From contig CANFCG010000023.1 in NCBI GenBank assembly GCA_947445115.1, positions 1-35,299 of the forward strand: a stretch of DNA of 35,299 bases, read 5' to 3'. The notes beneath the pieces are model-generated. The model had not been told where the DNA came from. It saw only the letters and a list, made by a program, of their open reading frames with translations, and did not search any database. Of this stretch, positions 26,524-34,060 are shown piece after piece. Each line of letters begins with the position of its first letter. The stretch's first letter is position 1. This stretch comes from Comamonadaceae bacterium (GTDB lineage Bacteria > Pseudomonadota > Gammaproteobacteria > Burkholderiales > Burkholderiaceae_C). The position numbers and the translations under genes were made by a program.

Positions 26524-27783
26524 CTAGCCTTGTAAAAGCTCATGCAAGGATCGCGCCACCACCTTAGTGGCACGGCGCAAATCTTCCAGCACCAAGTGCT
26601 CGTCGGCGCGCTTGGCGTTGGACTCCAAAACAGTGCGTGGCCCCGCGCCATACATCACGCCCGGAATGCCGCGCTCCACGTAGAGCCGCACATCGGTATA
26701 AAGCGGCGTGCCCAGCGCAGGAATCGGCTCGCCAAACACCGCTTGACCGTGCTTTTGCAGTGCATCAACCAAGGGCTTACTCCCCGCTAGCGGATACATG
26801 GCGTTGCATAGTAACAGCCGTTTAATGTCGACGCGCACCGCCAAACCACGGGCATTGCAAGCTACAACGCTATCCGCAATCAATTGCCGCAAATCGGTTT
26901 CAACAACAGTAGGGTCTTCTTCTGGAATCATGCGGCGATCTAACTTAATCACCACCTTGCCAGGAATCACATTGGTATTCGTGCCGCCTGCAATCAAGCC
27001 GATATTGAGATAGGGATGCGTGATGCCGACAACGCTCGAGTGAATTTTTTTTAAGTCCTCGTTTTGCGCATAGAGCGCCGTCATCAAAGCGTTCGCTCCT
27101 TGCAAAGCATCCACGCCCGAGTCAGGAATCGCCGCATGCGCCATCTTGCCGTGCACGGTGACTTCTAACTGCAAACAACCGTTGTGCGCTGTGATGACTT
27201 GGTAGCTAAAGCCCGCAGCAATCATTAGGTCGGGTTGTGTGTGTCCATTCGCCAAAAGCCAGCCAGGTCCCAGTTCGCCACCAAACTCTTCGTCATACGT
27301 AAAGTGCAACTCCACTGTGCCTTGGGTGGGTTGGGCCACCGCCTCTAAGGCACGAACCGCAAAGCTGTAGGTCGAAAAATCGCACTTGCTCACAGCGGCA
27401 GCGCGGCCATAAATTTTTCCGTCCACAATCTCGCCGCCGTACGGGTCATGCGTCCAGCCCTCGCCTGGCGGCACCACATCGCCGTGGGCATTGAGGGCAA
27501 TGGTTTTGCCACCACTGCCTACATCACCATAACGCCTACGCACAATCAAATTGGTGATCGACTCCAGCCCATTCTTCTTCACTTTATCGCTAGGCATAAC
27601 AAATTTTTTGGCGTCAAAACCAAAGTCTTTGAGCAGCTCTGCCGTGCGATCTGCATGCGGCGCATTGTTGCCAGGCGGCGTATCGGTAGGGACTTGAATC
27701 AAGGCCTGCAAAAAGCGGACTTGCTCGTCAAAATGATCGTCAATCCATTGATCTAGCGCTTGATTTTGTGCGTCACCCAACAT
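26524..27783 (-). CDS. M20-family amidohydrolase/deacylase of unknown substrate
   Basis: A 419-residue zinc hydrolase of the ArgE/DapE/CPG2-like M20 group. Landmarks are LNAHGDVVPPGEGWTHDPYGG with zinc-ligand His and the following Asp (about residues 98-105), FTYDEEFGGELGPGWLL with the catalytic and metal-binding Glu pair, VHGKMAHAAIPDSGVDAL in the lid/dimerisation domain, and a C-terminal GAGP. It starts one base after the fused UraD-allantoate amidohydrolase gene, so it is translated from the same mRNA. The substrate is not known; a nitrogen compound of the ureide pathway (for example ureidoglycolate) is a guess from context, whereas the family as a whole acts on N-acyl amino acids and peptides. 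Confidence 0.85.
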   Translation of the reverse strand: MLGDAQNQALDQWIDDHFDEQVRFLQALIQVPTDTPPGNNAPHADRTAELLKDFGFDAKKFVMPSDKVKKNGLESITNLIVRRRYGDVGSGGKTIALNAHGDVVPPGEGWTHDPYGGEIVDGKIYGRAAAVSKCDFSTYSFAVRALEAVAQPTQGTVELHFTYDEEFGGELGPGWLLANGHTQPDLMIAAGFSYQVITAHNGCLQLEVTVHGKMAHAAIPDSGVDALQGANALMTALYAQNEDLKKIHSSVVGITHPYLNIGLIAGGTNTNVIPGKVVIKLDRRMIPEEDPTVVETDLRQLIADSVVACNARGLAVRVDIKRLLLCNAMYPLAGSKPLVDALQKHGQAVFGEPIPALGTPLYTDVRLYVERGIPGVMYGAGPRTVLESNAKRADEHLVLEDLRRATKVVARSLHELLQG

Positions 27784-27784
27784 C

Positions 27785-29563
27785 TCACATCTCGTTCAAC
27801 AAATGAGTAAACGCTTGCACCACCAAGTCCATATCGTGGCTAGTGGTTGACTCAAGCGGGTTGTGCGAAATCCCTGCGTTTTCGCCGCGTACAAAGAGCA
27901 TCGCCTGCGGCATGAGGGTGTGCAGCTTCATAGCGTCGTGCCCCGCCCCGCTATTCATACGGTGCGCGGGCAGCCCAAGACTTTGCACAGCCTCTTCCCA
28001 GCGGGCTTGCCATGCGGAATCGCTGGGCGCAGCCGATGCAGCAAGGATGCGATCCATCGTCAAATTCACGCCACGAGAGTTGGCAATCGCCCGCAAGGTC
28101 TTATGGATATTGGCCTCCAGCAGGTCTCTTTTTTCATCTACGGGCGCTCGAAGGTCAATGCTGAATTGGCAAGCGCCCGGCACCACGTTGATCGAACCAC
28201 TTGGCACGTGCAGTTGTCCCACCGTCGCCACTAGCTCTGGCTCGGCGTTAGCGCAGCGCTCCACCGCCAAAATCATTTCAGCCACCACCACCGCCGCGTC
28301 TTTGCGACGTGTCATCGGCGTCGTGCCTGCGTGACTCGCCATGCCATCCACTTTGCACAAATAACGCACGCTACCGTTGATGGAAGTGACAACACCCAGC
28401 GGTAAGTTCAGCTCGTTCAAAACTGGACCTTGTTCGATGTGCACTTCAACAAAACCAAGGTAATTTTTTGCGTCACGTTTTTCCGCATGAATCGCATCCA
28501 TGGTTGCTGGCAAACCCGCATCCAACATGGCTTGGCGCATGGTGATACCGTCCGCGTCTTGTTGATCTAGCCACGAGGGATCGAAGTCACCTGTGAGTGC
28601 GCCTGAGCCTAAAAACGTCGCTTTGTAACGCTGGCCTTCTTCTTCGGCAAAGCCGACGACTTCTAAGTTAAACGGCAAACGTTTACCAGCTTTAAAAAGC
28701 TCACGCACGCACATCATGGGCACGTAAATGCCAAGCCTGCCGTCGTACTTGCCGCCGTTTCGCACGGTGTCGTAGTGCGAGCCCGTGAGCAAGGTTTTTG
28801 TTTGCCCCTGCGAAGTAGGGGAAATGTCAGCATTAGCTGACAAAGGGTTTCCGTAATAAACCCCAACCACATTGCCCACCGCATCGATGCGCACATCGTC
28901 AAAACCGCAGTTCCGCATTTGCCGCTTGAGGAGCGCAGCACAAGCTAAGTGCGCCTTGGTGAGATACGTGACGGTCAGCTCGCCGCGCTCTTTGAACTCA
29001 GGGTCGCTAAAAGCGGCCAACTCCTCCTGCCAATCCCAAAGCTCATGACCCAGCAAGGGTTGCACGCCAAATTTGTCGTCTAGCCTGATCTCCGCAATGC
29101 GGTTGATTTGGCGCAGGCATTCCGCCATTTCATAGTCTGCTGGATACCCAAGACGACGTTCAAACGTAGCAATGATTTGCGCCTTGGATAGTCCCGTGCC
29201 GCGCGGCCCGCGCACCGCCAAAATAAACGGCCAACCAAACTTGGCGTTGTAGGCCGCATTCATTTTTTGGATCTTGGCAAACTCTGCAGGCGTGCAATGG
29301 GTGAGTCCCGCCTTGCCTTGCTCGTGGGTTGATTCGCTGGTCAGTGTTTTATCGACCATCGCCTTACCCGCCAACTCAGGGTGAGCGCGAATGAGCGCTA
29401 ATTTTTTATCAAGACTTGAACTCTCTACAGCCAATGCCAATGCGGCCTTCAAGGCCGCCATGCTCTGGAAGCCTTGCGCGTTCTGGGCTAGCGCCGACTC
29501 AACTACCCAAGGTGAGTGCTCGTAGAGGCCATCAAGATGAGGAAGAGTTAAATGTGTGGGCAT
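27785..29563 (-). CDS. Fused OHCU decarboxylase (UraD) and allantoate amidohydrolase
   Basis: A 592-residue two-enzyme protein. Residues about 1-170 are UraD-like, converting OHCU to S-allantoin, with catalytic His61 in IRAHPELAGKAM, Glu81 in STHEQGKAGL, and AYNAKFGWPFILAVRG. Residues about 180-590 are an M20-type allantoate amidohydrolase/N-carbamoylase: GSHYDTVRNGGKYDGRLG (His263, Asp274), FAEEEGQRYKATFLGSG (Glu near 308), EVHIEQGPVLN and SGAGHDAMKLH, together forming the two-metal site. PuuE, which acts between these two steps, is encoded just upstream with a 16-base overlap. The ATG at 29563 is preferred over a TTG six codons earlier because AGAGGTG lies before it. Such fusions are known in betaproteobacteria. 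Confidence 0.92.
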   Translation of the reverse strand: MPTHLTLPHLDGLYEHSPWVVESALAQNAQGFQSMAALKAALALAVESSSLDKKLALIRAHPELAGKAMVDKTLTSESTHEQGKAGLTHCTPAEFAKIQKMNAAYNAKFGWPFILAVRGPRGTGLSKAQIIATFERRLGYPADYEMAECLRQINRIAEIRLDDKFGVQPLLGHELWDWQEELAAFSDPEFKERGELTVTYLTKAHLACAALLKRQMRNCGFDDVRIDAVGNVVGVYYGNPLSANADISPTSQGQTKTLLTGSHYDTVRNGGKYDGRLGIYVPMMCVRELFKAGKRLPFNLEVVGFAEEEGQRYKATFLGSGALTGDFDPSWLDQQDADGITMRQAMLDAGLPATMDAIHAEKRDAKNYLGFVEVHIEQGPVLNELNLPLGVVTSINGSVRYLCKVDGMASHAGTTPMTRRKDAAVVVAEMILAVERCANAEPELVATVGQLHVPSGSINVVPGACQFSIDLRAPVDEKRDLLEANIHKTLRAIANSRGVNLTMDRILAASAAPSDSAWQARWEEAVQSLGLPAHRMNSGAGHDAMKLHTLMPQAMLFVRGENAGISHNPLESTTSHDMDLVVQAFTHLLNEM

Positions 29564-30504
29564 GGATGCACCTCTAGCCAATGATTGGCAATATCAAGAC
29601 GCCGAGCCACCCATACGTACTCATGCTGCGCGATGTAATTTAAAAACTTTTGCAGCGCCACCATTCGGCCAGGGCGACCCAATAAGCGGCAGTGCATGCC
29701 CACGCTCATCATCTTGGGTTGATTAAGTCCGTTCGGGTCACCTTCCGCATAAAGCACATCAAACGTATCCTTCAAATATTGAAAGAACGGATCAGCATGT
29801 GAATAGCCTTGCGGCAGTGCAAAACGCATGTCGTTGCAGTCCAGCGTATACGGCACGATGAGCTGAGAAGCTAGGTCTCCATTAGTCTTTTTGACTTTCA
29901 TCCAAAAAGGCAGGTCATCTCCGTAGTAGTCGCTATCGTAGGTAAAGCGGTGTTGTCCATCCACACCCCCTGCAAAATCTGCCACCAAGCGGCGTGTGTT
30001 GGGGCTATCGCGCCCTGTGTACCAGCCTTGCGGGAGAAAGCCCCACTTTTGCTCGAAGATGCCCATGGCAAGCCGCATGTGCTCTCGCTCGGTGGCTTCA
30101 TCGACGTTTTGGTAGCTAATCCATTTGTAACCGTGACAGGCAATTTCATGCCCCAAGTCTAAAAAGGCTTGTGTGACATCTGGATGACGCGCCAAAGCAG
30201 TCGCCACGCCAAAGATAGTCAGCGGCAAATTGCGACGCTCAAACTCGCGCAAGATGCGCCACACGCCAGCGCGAGAGCCATACTCGTAAATGCCCTCCAT
30301 GCTGATGTGTCGATCAGGGAAGCTAGGTGGATTGAACATCTCGGATAAAAACTGCTCCGAACCTGCATCGCCGTGCAGCACCGAGTTTTCGCCGCCCTCC
30401 TCGTAGTTCAGAACAAACTGAACCGCAATTCTTGCTTTGTTCGGCCACTGGGCATGTGGCACTGCAGAGCCATAGCCAACAAGGTCTCGCGGATAGGCTT
30501 CCAT
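29548..30504 (-). CDS. puuE: Allantoinase PuuE (polysaccharide-deacetylase fold)
   Basis: A 318-residue enzyme that opens the allantoin ring to allantoate. It belongs to the cofactor-independent PuuE class related to polysaccharide deacetylases, not to the metal-dependent AllB. Recognisable stretches: YPRDLVGYGSAVPHAQWPN, VQFVLNYEEGGENSVLHGD, LPLTIFGVATALARHPDV, GHEIACHGYKWISYQNVDEA and GWYTGRDSPNTRRLV. The length is normal for PuuE (about 310-320). It starts one base after the gntR stop and overlaps the next gene, so the minus-strand genes form a tight operon headed by the regulator. Confidence 0.95.
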   Translation of the reverse strand: MEAYPRDLVGYGSAVPHAQWPNKARIAVQFVLNYEEGGENSVLHGDAGSEQFLSEMFNPPSFPDRHISMEGIYEYGSRAGVWRILREFERRNLPLTIFGVATALARHPDVTQAFLDLGHEIACHGYKWISYQNVDEATEREHMRLAMGIFEQKWGFLPQGWYTGRDSPNTRRLVADFAGGVDGQHRFTYDSDYYGDDLPFWMKVKKTNGDLASQLIVPYTLDCNDMRFALPQGYSHADPFFQYLKDTFDVLYAEGDPNGLNQPKMMSVGMHCRLLGRPGRMVALQKFLNYIAQHEYVWVARRLDIANHWLEVHPCPHI

Positions 30505-30505
30505 C

Positions 30506-31168
30506 TCAGTCCTTCAAATCTAGGCCACCCAAAACACTGGCTAAATGCTCATTCATTAGCGTCACTGCCAAACTTTTATTTTTTGCAGCAATCGCCTCCA
30601 CCAGTGCGACATGTTCGTCGTGCGAATGCACCGCGGCGCGGTCTGATTGATAGAGCAGCGTCATCAAGGAGCAGCGCGAAATCAAATCTTGCAACGCCTG
30701 CGCCAGTACGTTGTTGCCAATCAGCTCAGCAATCAAAACGTGGAAATCGCCCAGCAACTCCACTCGCGACGCAGCATCCGTGCCGTCCACCGCTTGGGCC
30801 TCAGCAGCAATATGATCGCGCAAGGCTTTAAGCTTGGCGGCGGTCAAGCTGCCTACCAACGTCTCCACCATGGCCGACTCCAGCATCATGCGCACAGCAA
30901 ACACTTCGCGTGCTTCCCGAGTCGAAGGCGCACAAACAAAGGCGCCACGCGATTGCTCGATACGGATCAAATGCTTTTGCGATAGTTGATACAGCGCTTG
31001 CCGCACCAAGGTGCGCGAGACACCAAACTGATCCGCGATGCGCTGCTCTTTGAGTTTTTCGCCAGGCACGAGCCGGTGCTCGATGATGGCGCGAGTCAAA
31101 GCCTGCACAATGTGGTCAGTGCTAGAGAGGCCTTTGTCGGGCGCTTTATCCGTGGCGTTTTTGGTCAT
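30506..31168 (-). CDS. GntR-family regulator (FCD subfamily), probable purine-catabolism repressor
   Basis: A 220-residue regulator. A GntR winged helix occupies residues about 17-80 (IVQALTRAIIEHRLVPGEKL, ADQFGVSRTLVRQALYQLS). An FCD ligand domain occupies about 90-215, with its metal-binding Asp/His pattern around GDFHVLIAELIGNN and HSDEHVALVEAI-type segments (here SHDEHVALVEAIAAKN). It heads the puuE operon and is divergent from uraH. The TTGTATACAC palindrome directly in front of its ATG, and its repeats before three other island genes, suggest that it is the regulator of the island. The ATG at 31168 is preferred to a TTG at 31198, which would place the operator inside the gene. The message may be nearly leaderless. 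Confidence 0.88.
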   Translation of the reverse strand: MTKNATDKAPDKGLSSTDHIVQALTRAIIEHRLVPGEKLKEQRIADQFGVSRTLVRQALYQLSQKHLIRIEQSRGAFVCAPSTREAREVFAVRMMLESAMVETLVGSLTAAKLKALRDHIAAEAQAVDGTDAASRVELLGDFHVLIAELIGNNVLAQALQDLISRCSLMTLLYQSDRAAVHSHDEHVALVEAIAAKNKSLAVTLMNEHLASVLGGLDLKD

Positions 31169-31175
31169 GGCAAAA

Positions 31176-31185
31176 TTGTATACAC
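31176..31185 (+). promoter_or_regulatory. Candidate GntR operator in the gntR/uraH divergent promoter
   Basis: TTGTATACAC followed by TTTT, with an inverted TGTATACA core. It lies in the 44-base gap between the divergent gntR and uraH genes, 8 bases from the gntR ATG and 27 bases from the uraH ATG. TATACA on each strand could serve as a -10 hexamer, so one bound dimer could control both directions. Confidence 0.65.
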
Positions 31186-31212
31186 TTTTAAGATTCAATC
31201 AAAGGAAGCATT

Positions 31213-31566
31213 ATGGGACTTTCCACTCACGTACTCGACACCATGCACGGCCGCCCCGCTGCTGGCATGGCGGTTCAGCTCTATGCAACCGGCGATTCAA
31301 AAATCACTTTCATCAAGACTTTTATCTTGAATTTTGATGGACGAAATCCTGATGGTTTAGTGCTCACTGCGGAGGAGCTCCAAGTCGGCACTTATCGCTT
31401 GGTGTTTGATGTTGCCAGCTACTTTAAGGCACGCGGCACGGTGCTGCCAGAGCCCAATTTTTTAAATCAAGTCAGTCTCGACTTTGGCGTGGCAAACCCT
31501 GAGCAGCACTACCACGTGCCGCTGCTGGTGAGCCCTTGGAGTTATTCGACTTATCGTGGGTCATAA
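31213..31566 (+). CDS. uraH: 5-Hydroxyisourate hydrolase (transthyretin-like)
   Basis: A 117-residue enzyme that hydrolyses 5-hydroxyisourate to OHCU, the step after urate hydroxylation. Family landmarks: STHVLDTMHGRPAAGMAVQL at the start, with a conserved His at position 6 and Arg in the GRPA turn, and the C-terminal YHVPLLVSPWSYSTYRGS ending in the YRGS signature. The length is exactly that of bacterial HIU hydrolases. AAAGGAAG lies before the ATG. It is the first gene of the plus-strand arm of the island and its stop is one codon before the xdhC start in the same frame. Confidence 0.96.
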   Translation: MGLSTHVLDTMHGRPAAGMAVQLYATGDSKITFIKTFILNFDGRNPDGLVLTAEELQVGTYRLVFDVASYFKARGTVLPEPNFLNQVSLDFGVANPEQHYHVPLLVSPWSYSTYRGS

Positions 31567-31569
31567 ACG

Positions 31570-32376
31570 GTGATCCTCATCACAGTCATGCAAACCCAAG
31601 GCTCCGTGCCGCGCGAGGCAGGCACGTGGATGGTGGTGACGGGCGGCGGCATCATCGGGACACTGGGCGGTGGGAATGTGGAGTTTCAAGCGATTGCGTT
31701 TGCGCGAGATTTACTAAGAACTGGCATGGTGTTGGGTATGGAGCCAACCAAGCGTTTCGCCCTCGGTCCGTCCCTCGGCCAATGCTGCGGCGGCATCATG
31801 GATTTATCGTTTGAACTGATTGATTCAGCAAAATTGGCACTGCTAGAGGCCAGACAGAATGTGGCCTGCCAGCCAGTTGCTCTATTTGGCGGCGGCCATG
31901 TCGGGCGTGCCATTGTCAATGTCTTGGCCAGTCTGCCCTACCGCATCACTTGGATTGATAGCCGAGATGAAATCTTCCCCGAGGATGTGCCAAGCAAGAT
32001 CGTTTGCGAGCACTCCGACCCCGTGCAAAGTGCTGTGCCAAGCCTTGCGACTGGCAGCGCGGTTCTTATCATGAGCTTTAGTCATGCGGAAGATTTAGAG
32101 ATCGTGCAGCAGTGCCTCCTTCGCAATCGCGCCTCAAAGGCGCAGAGCGCCATCACAGATTTGCCATTTATCGGCCTAATTGGCTCCAAAACCAAATGGG
32201 CGACGTTTCAACATCGGCTACGCGAGCGAGGGTTCACAGACGCTGAGCTGGCGCAAGTCACTTGCCCCATTGGCGTTGCTGGCATCACGGGCAAAGAGCC
32301 CGAAGTGATTGCCGTTGCCGTGGCGGCACAATTCTTGCTAATCCGAAGCCATGGACTCCCGCCTTCGCGGGAATGA
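31570..32376 (+). CDS. xdhC: XdhC, molybdenum-cofactor insertion chaperone for xanthine dehydrogenase
   Basis: A 268-residue protein that delivers sulphurated molybdenum cofactor to xanthine dehydrogenase. The N-terminal XdhC/CoxI domain has GSVPREAGTWMVVTGGGIIGTLGGGNVE and LGQCCGGIMDLSFEL. The C-terminal Rossmann domain has VALFGGGHVGRAIVNVLASLP, and near the end IGLIGSKTKWATFQHRL and CPIGVAGITGKEPEVIAVAV. Two oddities: the GTG start lies one codon after the uraH stop in the same frame and leaves out about 15-20 residues usual at the N-terminus, and the last nine codons before the stop come from the dispersed palindromic repeat. Partner XdhA is at the right edge. Confidence 0.88.
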   Translation: MILITVMQTQGSVPREAGTWMVVTGGGIIGTLGGGNVEFQAIAFARDLLRTGMVLGMEPTKRFALGPSLGQCCGGIMDLSFELIDSAKLALLEARQNVACQPVALFGGGHVGRAIVNVLASLPYRITWIDSRDEIFPEDVPSKIVCEHSDPVQSAVPSLATGSAVLIMSFSHAEDLEIVQQCLLRNRASKAQSAITDLPFIGLIGSKTKWATFQHRLRERGFTDAELAQVTCPIGVAGITGKEPEVIAVAVAAQFLLIRSHGLPPSRE

Positions 32377-32378
32377 CA
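32352..32378. repeat. Dispersed palindromic repeat inside the xdhC 3' end
   Basis: A copy with stem ACTCCCGC, loop CTTC, GCGGGAAT (one mismatch in the stem) followed by GACA. It spans the last codons of xdhC and includes the TGA stop, so it encodes the C-terminal residues HGLPPSRE. It sits just before the operator of puuD. Confidence 0.85.
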
Positions 32379-32388
32379 GACGGCGAAC

Positions 32389-32398
32389 TTGCATACAC
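32389..32398 (+). promoter_or_regulatory. Candidate GntR operator before puuD (one mismatch)
   Basis: TTGCATACAC followed by TT, differing by one base from the TTGTATACAC sites at 26480 and 31176. It lies in the 47-base gap between xdhC and puuD, 25 bases before the puuD ATG. It breaks the central palindrome, so binding may be weaker. Confidence 0.45.
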
Positions 32399-32423
32399 TT
32401 CTTCCATCTCATTTTGAAAACTT

Positions 32424-33659
32424 ATGGAAACTTATTTACTTGACTGGGCCAATCTTCTCATTCGCTGGGTGCACGTCATCACCGCCATTGCGTGGGTGGG
32501 CTCTTCGTTTTATTTCGTCTTTTTAGACAATAACCTCGTCAAACCACAATCACCCGATTTACTACAAAAGGGTGTGGAAGGCGCCATGTGGGCGGTGCAT
32601 GGCGGCGGGTTTTACAACCCACAAAAGTACAGGGTCGCCCCGAAAACCATTCACTCGCACCTACACTGGTTTTATTGGGAAAGCTACAGCACATGGCTGT
32701 CTGGCTTTGCATTATTTACCTTGATGTACCTTTATAACGCGGGTACCTACCTCATTGACAAATCACTCATGGACTGGGACCAAGCCGATGCCATTGGCGT
32801 AGCGCTGTGCTTTTTAGGTGGCTTTTGGTTGATATACGATTTGACTTGCCGCACCTTTGGTTTTCGCAAAAACGGTGAAGCCATTGTGGGTGCGGTCATG
32901 TTGATCGTCATTACGGTAGCCGCCTATCTTGCCTGTCATTGGTTTGCAGGACGCGCTGCGTTTTTACTGGTTGGCGCGATGATTGCCACTGCCATGAGCG
33001 CGAACGTCTTCTTTGGCATCATTCCAGGCCAACGCATCGTGGTCGCAGCCATGACCAGCGGCAAACCTTACGACGGACGGGCACTCGCCATCCACGGCAA
33101 GCGCGGCAAACAACGTAGCGTGCACAACACCTACTTCACGCTACCCGTTTTGTTTGCGATGCTGAGCAACCACTACAGCTTTACCTACACGCACGAACAC
33201 AACTGGTTAGTGCTGGTGCTGATGATGCTGGCTGGCGCGGCAATCAGGCAGTATTTTGTGCTGCGTCACGGCTTTAAGCATGGACGCAACGGCAACCCGA
33301 TTCGTTATGCGATTGCGGGTGTAGTCATTATTGTGGCGGTCATCGTGTGGCTCGCGCCATCCAGCAAACCTGCTCTGCAAGCCACACTGGATAAGGCTTC
33401 CACAAGTGCCGCTACAGCGCCTAAAACGGACACGGCGGCCATTTTGGAAATCGCTAAAACGCGCTGCATCATGTGCCACGGCGCGGCATTGCAGCAAAAA
33501 GGCATACGGATAGATTCCGCTGAACTGTTAGAGAAAAACGCCGCTCTCATCTATCAACAGGTTGTTGTGACCAAGTTGATGCCTATGAACAATGCGACGG
33601 GCGTGACACCAGCCGAACGCCAGCAAGTTGCAGATTGGTATGCCAAAAAAAATCGCTAG
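32424..33659 (+). CDS. puuD: Membrane-bound urate hydroxylase PuuD with C-terminal cytochrome c domain
   Basis: A 411-residue inner-membrane protein that oxidises urate to 5-hydroxyisourate and passes electrons to the respiratory chain, replacing soluble uricase. The N-terminal part (residues about 1-310) has about eight hydrophobic segments with conserved aromatic and His positions (LIRWVHVITAIAWVGSSFYF, SHLHWFYWESYSTWLSGFALF, FGIIPGQRIVVAAM). The C-terminal 90 residues form a cytochrome c domain with CIMCH at 348-352 and a likely axial Met in KLMPMNNATG. The length agrees with the fused PuuD type. The 3' end overlaps the start of the ModE-like gene by 20 bases. Confidence 0.93.
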   Translation: METYLLDWANLLIRWVHVITAIAWVGSSFYFVFLDNNLVKPQSPDLLQKGVEGAMWAVHGGGFYNPQKYRVAPKTIHSHLHWFYWESYSTWLSGFALFTLMYLYNAGTYLIDKSLMDWDQADAIGVALCFLGGFWLIYDLTCRTFGFRKNGEAIVGAVMLIVITVAAYLACHWFAGRAAFLLVGAMIATAMSANVFFGIIPGQRIVVAAMTSGKPYDGRALAIHGKRGKQRSVHNTYFTLPVLFAMLSNHYSFTYTHEHNWLVLVLMMLAGAAIRQYFVLRHGFKHGRNGNPIRYAIAGVVIIVAVIVWLAPSSKPALQATLDKASTSAATAPKTDTAAILEIAKTRCIMCHGAALQQKGIRIDSAELLEKNAALIYQQVVVTKLMPMNNATGVTPAERQQVADWYAKKNR

Positions 33660-33999
33660 CGCCAACCCCAATTTTCGGGTTCAACTCAAGCACGGTGTTG
33701 CCATCGGTCCTGGCAAAGCAACCTTGCTTGAAATTATTTCGATTACAGGATCAATCAGCGAGGCCGCTCGTGTGATGGAGATGAGTTATCGCACTGCATG
33801 GCAATTGGTGACCAGTATGAACGAGCACTTTAAACAACCGTTAGTGACTTTGAATAAAGGCGGCAAGGCGGGAGGCGGTGCAGATTTAACCTCGACTGGC
33901 TGGGACGTTTTACAAACCTATCAAACCATGCAAACGAAAGCGGTGGCGGCTATTTCAAATGAAGTGGCACACCTTGAGTCGTTAATCCGTCTTAAGTAG
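33640..33999 (+). CDS. ModE-like winged-helix regulator without a molybdate domain
   Basis: A 119-residue DNA-binding protein equal to the N-terminal half of ModE: KHGVAIGPGKATLLEIISIT, GSISEAARVMEMSYRTAWQLVTSMN (helix-turn-helix, about residues 40-64), then NKGGKAGGGADLTSTGWDVLQTYQ (the wing and dimer region). The C-terminal TOBE molybdate-binding domains of full ModE are absent. The ATG at 33640 lies within the puuD end and gives MPKKIAS; a start four codons earlier is possible. As xanthine dehydrogenase is a molybdenum enzyme, a regulator of this type fits the locus. A palindrome beginning 21 bases after its stop may be its site. Confidence 0.85.
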   Translation: MPKKIASANPNFRVQLKHGVAIGPGKATLLEIISITGSISEAARVMEMSYRTAWQLVTSMNEHFKQPLVTLNKGGKAGGGADLTSTGWDVLQTYQTMQTKAVAAISNEVAHLESLIRLK

Positions 34000-34019
34000 T
34001 TTTTCACTGACGTAAGCCA

Positions 34020-34045
34020 TCGATATGTTTTAATTAGCATATCGA
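34020..34045. promoter_or_regulatory. Inverted repeat, candidate ModE-like operator before the TauE/SafE gene
   Basis: TCGATATG (34020-34027) and CATATCGA (34038-34045), perfect 8-bp arms separated by 10 AT-rich bases. The outer CGnTAT halves resemble the ModE box of E. coli (CGTTATATA with its inverted partner). It lies 16 bases before the TauE/SafE ATG and 21 bases after the ModE-like stop. Confidence 0.5.
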
Positions 34046-34060
34046 AAGCGAAAGCACATC

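Noticed and set aside
26457-26651. N-terminal extension of the SsuA-like binding protein by 65 codons
   Set aside because: It overlaps the M20 gene and the operator, and a normal signal peptide with ribosome-binding site begins at 26456.
29846-29851. GTATAC core resembling the GntR operator
   Set aside because: It is inside puuE coding sequence, with flanks (AGC/GGC) that do not match TTGTATACAA.
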